This document shows, one piece after another, positions 9,075 through 18,086 of a stretch of 64,000 nt of DNA; within the stretch, counting starts at the first letter, position 1; every line of letters starts with the position of its first letter. The stretch comes from Streptomyces sp. 7-21 (GTDB lineage Bacteria; Actinomycetota; Actinomycetes; Streptomycetales; Streptomycetaceae). The stretch spans positions 239,216 through 303,215 of the forward strand of contig NZ_JAERRL010000007.1 of the NCBI RefSeq assembly GCF_016741785.1. Direction: 5' to 3'. The notes below the pieces were generated by a model. That model saw nothing but the letters and a program-made list of their open reading frames with translations, made no database searches and was not told the origin of the DNA. The position numbers were made by a program, and so were the translations under genes.

Positions 9075-10079
9075 TCAGGCCATCCTCTCGTACTGCTCCA
9101 GCGCCGCGCGGGCCGCGTTCCGGGCGGACTCGGCCAGCTCCGGCGGCGCGATGATCCGGCCGTCGCCGCCCAGCCGCAGTGCGAGCCGGCGCAGCGTCGC
9201 CGGGTCCGGCGTGCGCAGCGTGATGCGCAGGCCGCCGTCCGGCAGCTCCTCGGCCTTGTCGTGCGGGTAGTACTCGGCGACCCACCGGCCGCCCGGCCCC
9301 ACCTCGATGAGCACCTCGGGGTCGGTCGGCGACGGCTGCACCAGCCCCTCGCTGAGGTCGCGCGGCTCCACCGGCGGCGGATCGGACGGGGTGTCGAGCA
9401 GCTCGACCCGCTCCACCCGGTCCAGGCGGAACGTCCGCCGCGCCTCGGTCCTGCGGCACCACGCCTCGACGTAGGTGTGCCCGACGGCGAACAGCCGGAT
9501 CGGGTCGATCTCCCGCTCCGTCAGCTCGTCCCGCCCCGGCGAGTAGTACCGGATCCGCAGCCGCCGCCCTTCGCTCAGCGCACGGTCCACGACGGCGAAG
9601 ACCTCGCCCTCCGACTCGAACGTCACGTTCAGCCGGGAGCTCGCCCGGGCGCTCTCCCCCGCCGCGGCCTCCAGCTTCGCCGTCGCGCGCAGCAGGGCGT
9701 CCCGGTCCCGCTGCCGCAGCCCTGGCAGGGTGGCGACGGCGCGCGCCGCCACGAGCAGCGCGGTCGCCTCGTCGGCGGCCAGCCGCAGCGGCTGGCCCGT
9801 GCCGGTACCCACGGCCCGCGAGTTGTGCCACCAGATGTGCTCGCCGTCGGTGTCGATGTCCAGCAGGTCCCCGCCGCGGAAGCTCGTGCCGCACATCGGC
9901 AGCACGCCCAGGTCGGAGATCAGTTCCGCCTCGCTCACGCCGAACGCCCGCGCCACCTCGTCCACGCGGGCGCCGGGGCGCTCGCGCAGGTAGGTGATGA
10001 GGGACAGCATCCGCCGGGTCCGGTCGATGGCGGTGGTCGTCACGCGTTGCCTCCCTTGTCTGCCATCCCTGTCCGCCAT
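9075..10079 (-). CDS. pafC: WYL-domain transcriptional regulator PafC
   Basis: A 334-residue regulator with an N-terminal winged helix-turn-helix (ARVDEVARAFGVSEAELISDL, quoted in parts), a central WYL domain and a C-terminal WCX region. In mycobacteria PafB and PafC form a heterodimer that activates the RecA-independent DNA-damage response; the names come only from their closeness to pafA. The gene follows pafB by 11 bases, so the pair should be produced together. The WYL core appears as RIRYYSPGRDELTEREIDPI, and the ligand pocket residues seem intact. Confidence 0.9.
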   Translation of the reverse strand: MADRDGRQGRQRVTTTAIDRTRRMLSLITYLRERPGARVDEVARAFGVSEAELISDLGVLPMCGTSFRGGDLLDIDTDGEHIWWHNSRAVGTGTGQPLRLAADEATALLVAARAVATLPGLRQRDRDALLRATAKLEAAAGESARASSRLNVTFESEGEVFAVVDRALSEGRRLRIRYYSPGRDELTEREIDPIRLFAVGHTYVEAWCRRTEARRTFRLDRVERVELLDTPSDPPPVEPRDLSEGLVQPSPTDPEVLIEVGPGGRWVAEYYPHDKAEELPDGGLRITLRTPDPATLRRLALRLGGDGRIIAPPELAESARNAARAALEQYERMA

Positions 10080-10090
10080 GCCTGCTCCCC

Positions 10091-11044
10091 TCAGCCCTTG
10101 GCGACGCCGCGCAGCCGCTCGATGACGTCCGCCCGCAGGTCCGCGGGCTCGAGCACGAGCACGTCGGGGCCGAACTCCGCCAGCCAGGCACCCATCCCGT
10201 GACCATAGGGCAGCTCAAGCTCGTCCCACTCGCCGTCACGGGACGTCACCGAGGTGGCGCGGGCGCGCAGCGGGTAGCCGGAGCCGGCGCGCAGCAGGAT
10301 GCGGGCCTGGGCGATGGCCGTCTCCCCCGCCCAGCGGGCGACGCTCTCGCGCACGGCGACGTGGCTGGGCACCTCCGCGGTGAAACGGCCGGAGCGCGAC
10401 CGCACCCGCCCGGTGATGCGCGACAGCCGGAAGACGCGTTCGGCGCCGCGGTCGCGGTCGTATCCAGCCAGGTACCAGTGGCCGCGCCAGCACTCCAGCG
10501 CCCATGGCTCGACCTGCCGGGTCTCGGGCTGCGCGGCGTTGGACTTGCGGTAGTCGAACGTGACGGGCCGCCGGTCGCGGCAGGCGATCATCAGCGGCTC
10601 GAACGCGGCCTCGCCCGCCGGGATCCGCGGTTCCAGCGCCCCGTAGGGGTCCTGGTCGTCGCCGGTGAGCGGCATCCCGGCCGCCCGCAGCTTCTGCAGC
10701 GCGCCGCTGGCCGCCCCGGCGAGCCGGGCCTGCTGCCAGACGCGGGCCGCCAGGCCCAGCGCCGCGGCCTCCTCCGCGTCGAGCGTGACCGGCGGCAGCT
10801 GGTTGCGGTCCCGGTGCGCCTGGTAGCCGATGTCGCCGTCGATGCTCTCCACGGTCTCGATGACCATGCCGAGTTCGCGCAGGTCGTCCTTGTCGCGCTC
10901 GAACATCCGGTTGAAGGCGTCCTCGCTGCCCGCCTCGATGTACGCCTCTATGGAATTGCGCAGCTCCCGCTTGGTCAGCGGACGGCTGGTGCCCAGCAGA
11001 CACAGGGCAAGGTTCATCAGCCGCTCGGCCTTGGCAATCGCCAT
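10091..11044 (-). CDS. pafB: WYL-domain transcriptional regulator PafB
   Basis: A 317-residue paralogue and partner of the downstream PafC, again with HTH, WYL and WCX parts. The WYL core is seen in VEPWALECWRGHWYLAGYD. I start it at ATG 11044 (MAIAKAERLMNLAL), with GAGGGGG about ten bases upstream; the reading frame is open further 5' but those codons run into the terminator hairpin of the FKBP gene. Here pafA is separated from pafBC by two FKBP genes and a strong hairpin, so pafBC probably has its own promoter. Confidence 0.9.
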   Translation of the reverse strand: MAIAKAERLMNLALCLLGTSRPLTKRELRNSIEAYIEAGSEDAFNRMFERDKDDLRELGMVIETVESIDGDIGYQAHRDRNQLPPVTLDAEEAAALGLAARVWQQARLAGAASGALQKLRAAGMPLTGDDQDPYGALEPRIPAGEAAFEPLMIACRDRRPVTFDYRKSNAAQPETRQVEPWALECWRGHWYLAGYDRDRGAERVFRLSRITGRVRSRSGRFTAEVPSHVAVRESVARWAGETAIAQARILLRAGSGYPLRARATSVTSRDGEWDELELPYGHGMGAWLAEFGPDVLVLEPADLRADVIERLRGVAKG

Positions 11045-11143
11045 CGGCGCGCCGCCCCCTCTTCCTTTCCGAAAAAAGCCACGTCTGCGGACAGGCACGA
11101 GCACGCGGGAGAAACCGCGCGGGAGAAACCACGCGGGAAGACG

Positions 11144-11176
11144 CCGTGGGCCCATCCGTACGGGATGGGCCCACGG
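11144..11176 (-). terminator. strong hairpin between FKBP gene and pafB
   Basis: A 14-bp perfect inverted repeat (CCGTGGGCCCATCC and complement) with a five-base loop starts 24 bases after the FKBP stop codon. It is well placed to end the upstream transcript and insulate pafBC. Confidence 0.75.
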
Positions 11177-11199
11177 TACCGCTATGACGGGCGGTGCGA

Positions 11200-11574
11200 T
11201 TACGCGGCGACCAGATCGCAGACGAAGATCAGCGTCTCGCCCGGCGCGATGCGCCCCCCGCCAGCGCCGGCGTCGCCGTAGGCGAGGTGCGGCGGGATGA
11301 CGAGCTGGCGCCGCCCGCCGACCTTCATGCCCTGCACGCCCTGGTCCCAGCCGGGGATGACCTGGCCGGCGCCGAGCTGGAAGCTCAGCGGCCTGCCGCG
11401 GTTCCAGCTGGCGTCGAACTCCTCACCGGTGCTGAAGGCGACACCCACGTAGTGGACGGACACCTGGTCCCCTGCCTGGGCGGTCTTGCCGTCGCCCTCC
11501 CACAGGTCCTTGATCTCCAGGTCCGCGGGCGGCTCGCCGCCGGGAAAGTCGACCTCGGGCTTCTCGTTCCTCAC
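11200..11574 (-). CDS. FKBP-type peptidyl-prolyl isomerase, cytoplasmic
   Basis: A 124-residue single-domain FKBP, which catalyses cis-trans isomerisation at proline bonds. The usual motifs are present: VSVHYVGV, FDASWNRGRPLSFQLG, VIPGWDQGVQGM and LVIPPHLAYG. There is no signal peptide, in contrast to the lipoprotein FKBP encoded 42 bases upstream. The pair likely arose by duplication and specialisation for the cytoplasm and the cell surface. Confidence 0.93.
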   Translation of the reverse strand: MRNEKPEVDFPGGEPPADLEIKDLWEGDGKTAQAGDQVSVHYVGVAFSTGEEFDASWNRGRPLSFQLGAGQVIPGWDQGVQGMKVGGRRQLVIPPHLAYGDAGAGGGRIAPGETLIFVCDLVAA

Positions 11575-11616
11575 GTGTACTCCTGTCGGTGGCGGTTGCT
11601 GCCGCGGTGCGCCTGC

Positions 11617-12576
11617 TCAGGCCGCACCGAGGATGTCGACGACGAAGACCAGCGTGGAGCCGCCGGGGATGGTGTCGTTGCCGTCCTCGCCGTAGCCCAT
11701 GTCGGGCGGCAGGACCAGCAGCACCCGGTCACCGACGTGCTTGCCGACCAGGCCCTCGTCCCAGCCCGGGACGACCTGGCCGGTGCCGATCTGGAACGCC
11801 GAGGCGCTGTCGCGGTCCCAGGAGGAGTCGAACTTCTCGCCGCTGTCCCACAGCACACCGGTGTACTGCACGGCGAGTGCCTGCCCTGCCTCGACCTCGG
11901 CGCCGTCGCCCTCGATCAGCACCTGCTCCTGCAGCTCCTCGGGCGGCTCCTGGCCCTCGGGGATGGTGATGGTCGCGGGCTCCTTGCCTCCGGCCTGGAC
12001 CTCGGGCATGCCCTCGGCGGTCTCCGCCTGCTCGCCCTCCACCTCGGACTCAAGGTCCACGCTGAGGGCCGCGGCGATGTCGATGACCCAGACGGTGCCC
12101 TCGCCCTCGGGGAAGCTGCCCTCGGCGGCCGAGCCGAAGATCTCGGTGGCGGAGCCCTCGACCTGCACGCGGCTGCCGACCCGCCGCTGGATCAGCTCGT
12201 CGGTGACGGTCTTCGGCAGGAAGGACTCCACGCCCGCCTGGGCGACGATCTGGGCGTGCGGCTCCCCCTCCTGCGCGCTGGCCCAGGTGTTGAGCAGCTC
12301 GGCGTCGTCGCTCACCGTCCTGGCGACCACGTCGAGGCGGAGAAAGTCGCCCTCGCCGACCTCCCTGCCGTCGCCGTCGGTGACCACCTTGGACGTCGGC
12401 GCGCCGAGGTCGGCGTCCTCGTTGACGGAGATCTCCGGCTGCTCGCCCGGCTTGCCGGAGACGGTGGCCGCGGGACCGCCGTCACCGGCGTCTTCCGAGC
12501 CGCAGGCGGCGGTGAACAGGAACGCGGGGACGGCAAGGGCCGCGACGATGCGGCTCGCTCGTTTCGTGGGGATCAT
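11617..12576 (-). CDS. FKBP-type peptidyl-prolyl isomerase, lipoprotein
   Basis: A 319-residue protein with an N-terminal signal sequence and a lipobox-like FTAAC at about 22-26, so it should be a lipid-anchored extracytoplasmic protein. An acidic N-terminal half (about 35-200), which looks like a divergent second FKBP domain with a QRRVGSRVQVE segment, precedes a clear C-terminal FKBP domain (LAVQYTGVLW, VVPGWDEGLVGK, LVLPPDMGYG). It would assist folding of secreted proteins. It lies just downstream of pafA and its terminator. Confidence 0.9.
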   Translation of the reverse strand: MIPTKRASRIVAALAVPAFLFTAACGSEDAGDGGPAATVSGKPGEQPEISVNEDADLGAPTSKVVTDGDGREVGEGDFLRLDVVARTVSDDAELLNTWASAQEGEPHAQIVAQAGVESFLPKTVTDELIQRRVGSRVQVEGSATEIFGSAAEGSFPEGEGTVWVIDIAAALSVDLESEVEGEQAETAEGMPEVQAGGKEPATITIPEGQEPPEELQEQVLIEGDGAEVEAGQALAVQYTGVLWDSGEKFDSSWDRDSASAFQIGTGQVVPGWDEGLVGKHVGDRVLLVLPPDMGYGEDGNDTIPGGSTLVFVVDILGAA

Positions 12577-12604
12577 CAGTCCAAACTCGGGGGGTAGGGG
12601 GTCA

Positions 12605-12630
12605 GGGGCGGGACCCGCTGGTCCCGCCCC
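12605..12630 (-). terminator. hairpin terminator after pafA
   Basis: An 11-bp perfect inverted repeat, GGGGCGGGACC with its complement and a CGCT loop, lies in the 142-bp gap between pafA and the FKBP lipoprotein gene. Confidence 0.6.
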
Positions 12631-12718
12631 ACCCTACGGCCTCCCGGGCCCGCGTCACCTCTCCGCGGCGCGGAGTGTGCCTGGCGCGCCGCGGTCGCGC
12701 GCCGGGCGGCGCGGGGCG

Positions 12719-14080
12719 TCACATGCCGGCGATAAGCTTCTCCACCCGCTCGTCCACCGACCGGAACGGGTCCTTGCACAGCACCGTACGCTGCGCCTGG
12801 TCGTTGAGCTTCAGGTGCACCCAGTCAACGGTGAAATCACGCCGCTGTTCCTGGGCCCGCCGGATGAAGTCGCCGCGCAGCCGGGCACGAGTGGTCTGCG
12901 GCGGCACGGACTTGCCCTGGAAGATCTTCAGGTCGTTGCAGACGCGCTGGGCCTGCCCCTTGCGTTCCAGCAGGTAGTACAGGCCCCTGCGGCGGTGGAT
13001 GTCGTGGTAGGCGAGGTCTATCTGCGCGATCCTCGGGTGGGACATGCTCAGGCCGTGCTTGGCGCGGTACCGCTCCAGGAGCTGGTACTTCATCACCCAG
13101 TCGATCTCGGTGTTGATCTTGTCCAGCTCCTGCGTGCGGATGGCCTCCAGGGCGCGGCCCCACAGCTCCAGCACCCGCTCGGTCAGGCCGGTCCGCATGC
13201 CTCTGCGTTCGCAGAAGTCAAGGGCCTTGTCGAAGTACTCCTGCTGGATCTCCAGCGCCGAAGCCTCCCGGCCCGTGGCCAGCCGCACCCGGCGCTGGCC
13301 GGTGAGGTCGTGGCTGACCTCCCGGATGGCCCGGATCGGGTTCTCCAGGGTGAGGTCACGCATCACGGTGCCCGCCTCGATCATGCGCAGCACCAGGTCG
13401 GTGGCGCCGACCTTCAGCAGCATGGTCGTCTCGGACATGTTGGAGTCTCCCACGATGACGTGGAGCCTGCGGTAGCGCTCGGCGTCGGCGTGCGGCTCGT
13501 CGCGCGTGTTGATGATTGGCCGGGACCGGGTGGTCGCGGAGCTCACGCCCTCCCAGATGTGCTCGGCGCGCTGGCTGACGCAGAACACCGCGCCACGCGG
13601 CGTCTGGAGCACCTTCCCGGCGCCGCAGACGAGCTGCCGCGTCACCAGGAACGGGATCAGGACGTCGGCGAGGCGGGAGAACTCCCCGTGCCGCGCCACG
13701 AGATAGTTCTCGTGGCAGCCGTAGGAGTTGCCCGCCGAGTCGGTGTTGTTCTTGAACAGGTAGACGTCTCCGGCGATGCCTTCCTCGTGCAGCCGGCGCT
13801 CGGCGTCCACGAGGAGCCCTTCCAGGATGCGCTCGCCCGCCTTGTCATGCGTAATGAGCTCGACGACGTTGTCGCACTCCGGCGTGGCGTACTCGGGGTG
13901 CGAGCCGACGTCCAGGTAGAGCCGGGCGCCGTTCCGCAGGAACACGTTGCTGCTGCGTCCCCAGGAGACGACTCGGCGGAAGAGGTACCGCGCCACCTCG
14001 TCCGGGGACAGCCGCCGCTGCCCTCGGAACGTGCAGGTAACGCCGTACTCGTTCTCAAGCCCGAAGATGCGGCGGTCCAT
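12719..14080 (-). CDS. pafA: Pup-protein ligase PafA
   Basis: A 453-residue ligase that uses ATP to join the C-terminal glutamate of Pup to lysines of target proteins, marking them for the proteasome. It belongs to the glutamine synthetase/gamma-glutamyl-cysteine ligase fold group. Visible hallmarks are the N-terminal [10 protein letters not shown], whose glutamates bind Mg-ATP, the catalytic-aspartate region [14 protein letters not shown] at about 63-76, and the later [17 protein letters not shown]. Length is typical. It has its own hairpins on both sides, so its level may be set separately from prcBA. Confidence 0.96.
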   Translation of the reverse strand: MDRRIFGLENEYGVTCTFRGQRRLSPDEVARYLFRRVVSWGRSSNVFLRNGARLYLDVGSHPEYATPECDNVVELITHDKAGERILEGLLVDAERRLHEEGIAGDVYLFKNNTDSAGNSYGCHENYLVARHGEFSRLADVLIPFLVTRQLVCGAGKVLQTPRGAVFCVSQRAEHIWEGVSSATTRSRPIINTRDEPHADAERYRRLHVIVGDSNMSETTMLLKVGATDLVLRMIEAGTVMRDLTLENPIRAIREVSHDLTGQRRVRLATGREASALEIQQEYFDKALDFCERRGMRTGLTERVLELWGRALEAIRTQELDKINTEIDWVMKYQLLERYRAKHGLSMSHPRIAQIDLAYHDIHRRRGLYYLLERKGQAQRVCNDLKIFQGKSVPPQTTRARLRGDFIRRAQEQRRDFTVDWVHLKLNDQAQRTVLCKDPFRSVDERVEKLIAGM

Positions 14081-14181
14081 GACTGAACAGTACGCCCGAA
14101 CACCCGCTTCGAAACCGGGTTACCGCACGGCGTTTCGACCGTTTCCGCTCGCAAGGGACCACCGGGGCCACCGGGAAAGCT

Positions 14182-14225
14182 GCGCCGGGGCGCCGCGTGC
14201 CGGGCGGCACGCGGCGCCCCGGCGC
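14182..14225 (-). terminator. 20-bp stem terminator between prcA and pafA
   Basis: The stem is 20 bp, beginning GCGCCGGGGCGCCGCGTGCC, with a GGGC loop. It begins eight bases after the prcA stop codon on the minus strand and has no U-tract. Confidence 0.8.
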
Positions 14226-14232
14226 GGAACGG

Positions 14233-15024
14233 TTACTCTGCGGAGCCGCCGGACTCCTGCCCTTCCCCGGCCGGAGCGTCCGCGTCTTCCTGGGCGGCGG
14301 AGCCCTGGGAGCCCTCCCCCTGTTCCTCCTGCAGCAGCCGCACCAGCTGCTCGCCCAGCACGCGCTTGAACTTCCGCTGCTGCGTCCGGGTCCGGTCCAG
14401 CACGGCGACTTCCAGCTGGTCAGCGGTCAGCCGGCGCTCGCTGCCGCCGTTGCCGTCGCGGGACAGGGCGGCGACGGCCAGCCGCAGCGCCTCGCCCAGG
14501 CTCATGCCCTCGCGGTGCCGCTCGTCAAGGTAGCTGCCGATCTGGTCGGAGTTGCCGCCCACGGCGACCGAGCCGTGCTCGTCGATGATCGACCCGTCGT
14601 GCGGCAGCCGGTAGATCTCGTCCTCGGCCGGGGTCTCGCCGACCTCCGCGACGAGCAGCTCCACCTCGTAGGGCTTCTCCGCCTGGCTGGAGAAGATGTT
14701 GCCCAGCGTCTGGGCGTAGAGGTTGGCCAGGCCCCGGGCGGTGACGTCCTCGCGGTCGTACGTGTAGCCGCGCAGGTCGGCGTAGCGGGTGCCGCCGATC
14801 CGCAGGCTCTCGTACTCGTTGTACTTGCCGGTGGCGGCGAAGGCGATCCGGTCGTAGATCTCGCTCACCTTGTGCAGCGCGCGCGAGGGGTTCTCGGCGA
14901 CGAACACGATGCCGTCGGCGTACTGGAGCACGACCAGGCTGCGGCCGCGCGCGATGCCCTTGCGGGCGTACTCGGCGCGGTCGGCCATGGCCTGCTGAGG
15001 TGAGACATAGAACGGCGTGGACAC
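14233..15024 (-). CDS. prcA: 20S proteasome alpha subunit
   Basis: A 263-residue alpha subunit that forms the outer rings of the 20S core and gates the entry pore. It starts [20 protein letters not shown], the form typical of Streptomyces, and carries the alpha signature with [19 protein letters not shown]. The last ~35 residues are a Glu/Gly/Ser-rich disordered tail. The start lies 41 bases after the prcB stop, so prcB and prcA should be one operon. Confidence 0.96.
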   Translation of the reverse strand: MSTPFYVSPQQAMADRAEYARKGIARGRSLVVLQYADGIVFVAENPSRALHKVSEIYDRIAFAATGKYNEYESLRIGGTRYADLRGYTYDREDVTARGLANLYAQTLGNIFSSQAEKPYEVELLVAEVGETPAEDEIYRLPHDGSIIDEHGSVAVGGNSDQIGSYLDERHREGMSLGEALRLAVAALSRDGNGGSERRLTADQLEVAVLDRTRTQQRKFKRVLGEQLVRLLQEEQGEGSQGSAAQEDADAPAGEGQESGGSAE

Positions 15025-15065
15025 CGGGTAGTCGTCCCTTCCTGTCCGTGGAGAGATTCGCGGGT

Positions 15066-15911
15066 CTACAGAACCGGGGCCTGCGGCCCGTTGGGCAGCT
15101 CCAGGCGGCCCTCGTGCACGGCGCGTGCGATGTCCGCGGTCTCCTCCTCGGGCAGCCGGCGGAAGCCCTCGGCGGTGACGACCGCGACCACGGGGTAGAT
15201 ACGGCGCGCCATGTCAGGCCCGCCCGTAGCGGAGTCGTCGTCGGCCGCGTCGTACAGGGCCTGGACCACGACGGTCGCGGTCTGCTGCTCCGTCAGGCCC
15301 TCCCGGTACAGCTTCTTCAGGGCGCCCCGGGCGAAGACGGAGCCCGAGCCGACGACGGCGAAGCCCGTCTCCTCACTGCGCCCGCCCGTGACGTCGTAGG
15401 AGAAGATCCGCCCCCGGTCGCGCTCCAGGTCGTACCCGGCGAACAGCGGCACCACGGCCAGGCCCTGCATGGCCATGCCGAGGTTGCCGCGGATCATGGT
15501 GGACAGCCGGTTGGCCTTGCCCTCCAGCGAGAGCACGTCGCCCTCGACCTTCTCGAAGTGCTCGAGCTCCAGCTGGAACAGCCGCACCAGCTCCACGGCG
15601 ATGCCCGCCGTGCCCGCGATGCCGACGGCCGAGTACTCGTCAGCGGGGAAGACCTTCTCGATGTCGCGCTGGGCGATGACGTTGCCCATGGTGGCCCGCC
15701 GGTCGCCCGCGAGCACGACGCCGCCGGGGAACGTGGCCGCCACGATGGTCGTGCCGTGCGGGGCCTCGACGGGCCCCTGCACCGGCGGCAGGGGGCGGTT
15801 TCCCGGAAGCTGTTCGGGAGCGTAGTCGGACAGGAAGTCCAGGAACGAGGACGATCCCGGCCTGAGGAAGGCCGCCGGGAGTCGCCCCGTGCCATGGGAG
15901 TTGGCTGCCAC
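15066..15911 (-). CDS. prcB: 20S proteasome beta subunit (proprotein)
   Basis: The proteolytic subunit of the core particle. I start it at GTG 15911, with GGAAGG seven bases upstream, giving 281 residues. A 53-residue propeptide ([17 protein letters not shown] region) is followed by Thr54 in [13 protein letters not shown], the expected autocleavage site and N-terminal nucleophile. Lys and Asp partners of the active site are in GDRRATMGN. An upstream in-frame start would add 28 residues but lacks homologous character. The operon order prcB-prcA is standard in actinobacteria. Confidence 0.95.
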   Translation of the reverse strand: MAANSHGTGRLPAAFLRPGSSSFLDFLSDYAPEQLPGNRPLPPVQGPVEAPHGTTIVAATFPGGVVLAGDRRATMGNVIAQRDIEKVFPADEYSAVGIAGTAGIAVELVRLFQLELEHFEKVEGDVLSLEGKANRLSTMIRGNLGMAMQGLAVVPLFAGYDLERDRGRIFSYDVTGGRSEETGFAVVGSGSVFARGALKKLYREGLTEQQTATVVVQALYDAADDDSATGGPDMARRIYPVVAVVTAEGFRRLPEEETADIARAVHEGRLELPNGPQAPVL

Positions 15912-15999
15912 CAGATGTCCTTCCAGGTAGGTAGGGGGACGGCCCGATGCAGAGTACGACACGGACCCTACCCGCCGCAGAGTGATGATCCACATGCAC

Positions 16000-16034
16000 G
16001 GCGGGCGGGCGCGCCCGCAGAGCGCGCCCGCCCG
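16000..16034 (-). terminator. hairpin terminator between pup and prcB
   Basis: A 13-bp stem (GCGGGCGGGCGCG and complement) with a nine-base loop starts 11 bases after the pup stop codon. It separates pup from the prcBA unit. Confidence 0.75.
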
Positions 16035-16044
16035 CGGTGAAGCG

Positions 16045-16263
16045 TTACTCCCCGCCCTTCTGGACGAAGCTGCGCACGAAGTCCTCGGCGTTGGACTCCA
16101 GGACCTCGTCGATCTCGTCCAGGACGGAGTCCACGTCGTCCGTCAGGGCCTCCTGGCGCTCCTTGAGCTCCTCCGAGACCTCTGCGTCCTGCGTCTGTTC
16201 CTCGGTCTCCTCGCTCGTGCGCGACGCCCGCTGCTGGCCGCCGCCGGTATCCTTCGTCGCCAT
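16045..16263 (-). CDS. pup: prokaryotic ubiquitin-like protein Pup
   Basis: A 72-residue, highly acidic, intrinsically disordered tag that PafA attaches to proteins and the ARC ring captures through Pup's central coiled region ([14 protein letters not shown]). I start it at ATG 16263 ([11 protein letters not shown]), the usual Streptomyces N-terminus, although a GTG three codons earlier is open. The C-terminus reads FVQKGGE: the terminal residue is encoded directly as glutamate, so deamidation by Dop is not needed before ligation. The gene lies downstream of dop and probably shares its transcript. Confidence 0.95.
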   Translation of the reverse strand: MATKDTGGGQQRASRTSEETEEQTQDAEVSEELKERQEALTDDVDSVLDEIDEVLESNAEDFVRSFVQKGGE

Positions 16264-16394
16264 CTCCCTCACCCCATCAAGCTTCGACGTGTCAAGATCA
16301 GACCCTACTAGTCAGGACTGACATCGGCTCCTTCACTTTTCTGTCCGGTCCAACGCTCCGGACCCCTCCGGATGATTCCCTCCCACGCCGCCGC

Positions 16395-17906
16395 TCAGCC
16401 GCCGGACAGCGCCCGGACCAGGTCCTCGGCGCTCTCGCAGCGGTCCAGCAGCTCCTTGACGTGCTCCCGGGTACCCCGCAGCGGGTCCATAGTCGGCACG
16501 CGCTGGAGGGAATCCCGGCCCGGCAGGTCGAAGATCACCGAGTCCCACGAGGCGGCCGCCACGTCGTCGGCGTACTGCTCCAGGCAGCGGCCCCGGAAGT
16601 AGGCCCGGGTGTCCTCCGGCGGGCTGGTCCGGGCCCGCTCCACGTCCTCCTCGCTGAGCAGCCGCGTCATCCGGCCGCGGGCGACGAGGCGGTTGTACAG
16701 GCCCTTGTCCGGGCGCACGTCGGCGTACTGGAGGTCGACCAGGTGCAGGCGGGCCGCGTCCCAGCCGAGGCCGTCGCGGCGGCGGTAGCCCTCCAGCAGC
16801 TCGCGCTTGGCGACCCAGTCCAGTTCGCCGGCCAGGCTCATCGGATCGCGCTCCAGCCGGGTGAGCACATCCTCCCAGCGGGCGAGCACGTCGGTGGTCT
16901 GCTCGTCGGCGTCCGCGCCCCAGCGCTCCTCGACATACTTGCGGGCGAGCTCGCAGTACTCCATCTGGAGCTGCACCGCGGTCAGGGTGCGGCCGCTGCG
17001 GAGCGTGATCAGCTCGCGCAGGTCGGGGTCGTGGCTGACCCGGTGCAGGGTCCGGACCGGCTGGTCGACGGCGAGGTCGACGGCGATGAAGCCGTCCTCG
17101 ATCATCGACAGCACCAGCGAGGTGGTGCCCAGCTTGAGGTAGGTGGAGACCTCGGCGAGGTTGGCGTCGCCGATGATGACGTGCAGCCTGCGGTACTTCT
17201 CCGCGTCGGCGTGCGGCTCGTCGCGGGTGTTGATGATGGGCCGTTTGAGCGTCGTCTCCAGGCCCACCTCGACCTCGAAGTAGTCGGCGCGCTGGCTGAT
17301 CTGGAAGCCGTGTTCCCCGCCGTCCTGGCCGATGCCGACGCGGCCGGCGCCGCAGACGACCTGGCGCGAGACGAAGAACGGCGTCAGGTGGCGCACGATG
17401 TCGGAGAACGGCGTCTCCCGTTTCATGAGGTAGTTCTCGTGCGTGCCGTAGGAGGCGCCCTTGTTGTCGGTGTTGTTCTTGTACAGGTGGATCGGCTGGG
17501 CGCCGGGGGTCTCGGCGGCGCGCAGCGCGGCCTCCGCCATGATCCGCTCGCCGGCCTTGTCCCACAGCAGCGCGTCGCGCGGACTGGTCGTCTCGGGCGC
17601 GCTGTACTCCGGATGGGCGTGGTCGACGTAGAGGCGGGCGCCGTTGGTCAGGATGACGTTGGCGAGGCCGATGTCCTCGTCGGTGAGCTGGCTGGCGTCG
17701 GCGTTCTCGCGGGCGAGGTCGAAGCCGCGCGCGTCCCGCAGGGGGTTCTCCTCCTCGAAGTCCCACCGGGCACGACGCGCCCGGTGCATGGCGGCCGCGT
17801 AAGCATTCACGACCTGCGACGAGGTGAGCATGGCATTGGCGTTCGGGTGGCCGGGCACGGAGACGCCATACTCCGTCTCGATGCCCATCACGCGCCGTAC
17901 GGTCAT
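16395..17906 (-). CDS. dop: depupylase/Pup deamidase Dop
   Basis: A 503-residue homologue of PafA that removes Pup from tagged proteins and, where Pup ends in Gln, deamidates it. It starts [19 protein letters not shown] with the Mg-ATP glutamates, then carries a Dop-loop insertion (about 36-75) rich in charged residues that distinguishes Dop from PafA. The catalytic region is [15 protein letters not shown]. Since Pup here already ends in Glu, its main job should be Pup recycling and depupylation. It sits between arc and pup. Confidence 0.95.
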   Translation of the reverse strand: MTVRRVMGIETEYGVSVPGHPNANAMLTSSQVVNAYAAAMHRARRARWDFEEENPLRDARGFDLARENADASQLTDEDIGLANVILTNGARLYVDHAHPEYSAPETTSPRDALLWDKAGERIMAEAALRAAETPGAQPIHLYKNNTDNKGASYGTHENYLMKRETPFSDIVRHLTPFFVSRQVVCGAGRVGIGQDGGEHGFQISQRADYFEVEVGLETTLKRPIINTRDEPHADAEKYRRLHVIIGDANLAEVSTYLKLGTTSLVLSMIEDGFIAVDLAVDQPVRTLHRVSHDPDLRELITLRSGRTLTAVQLQMEYCELARKYVEERWGADADEQTTDVLARWEDVLTRLERDPMSLAGELDWVAKRELLEGYRRRDGLGWDAARLHLVDLQYADVRPDKGLYNRLVARGRMTRLLSEEDVERARTSPPEDTRAYFRGRCLEQYADDVAAASWDSVIFDLPGRDSLQRVPTMDPLRGTREHVKELLDRCESAEDLVRALSGG

Positions 17907-18018
17907 GCGGCCCTCCTTGCCCGGCGACGCCCCGGCACGGCCCCGCCGCCGGGCGCGGGCCCGGGCGGCACGGGGCGCGGTGGGGAGGTCACGGCGGGTT
18001 TCCTCCGGGTTGTCTGGT

Positions 18019-18067
18019 AAAACGTCCGGCTGCGGGGCACGGGTTCGCCGTGCCCCGCAGCCGGACG
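18019..18067 (-). terminator. intrinsic terminator of arc, 20-bp stem with U-tract
   Basis: A perfect 20-bp stem (CGTCCGGCTGCGGGGCACGG and complement) with a five-base loop, followed in the minus direction by TTTT. It starts 20 bases after the arc stop codon. This is one of the clearest terminators in the window and splits arc from dop-pup. Confidence 0.9.
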
Positions 18068-18086
18068 CCGCGTACGGTGAGTATTA

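Noticed and set aside
11699..14086. A 795-codon plus-strand frame over the FKBP and pafA genes
   Set aside because: It crosses two genes and two terminators in antisense; no start signal.
16333..17766. A 477-codon frame overlapping dop on the same strand
   Set aside because: Out-of-frame shadow of dop; arginine/proline-rich and without a family.
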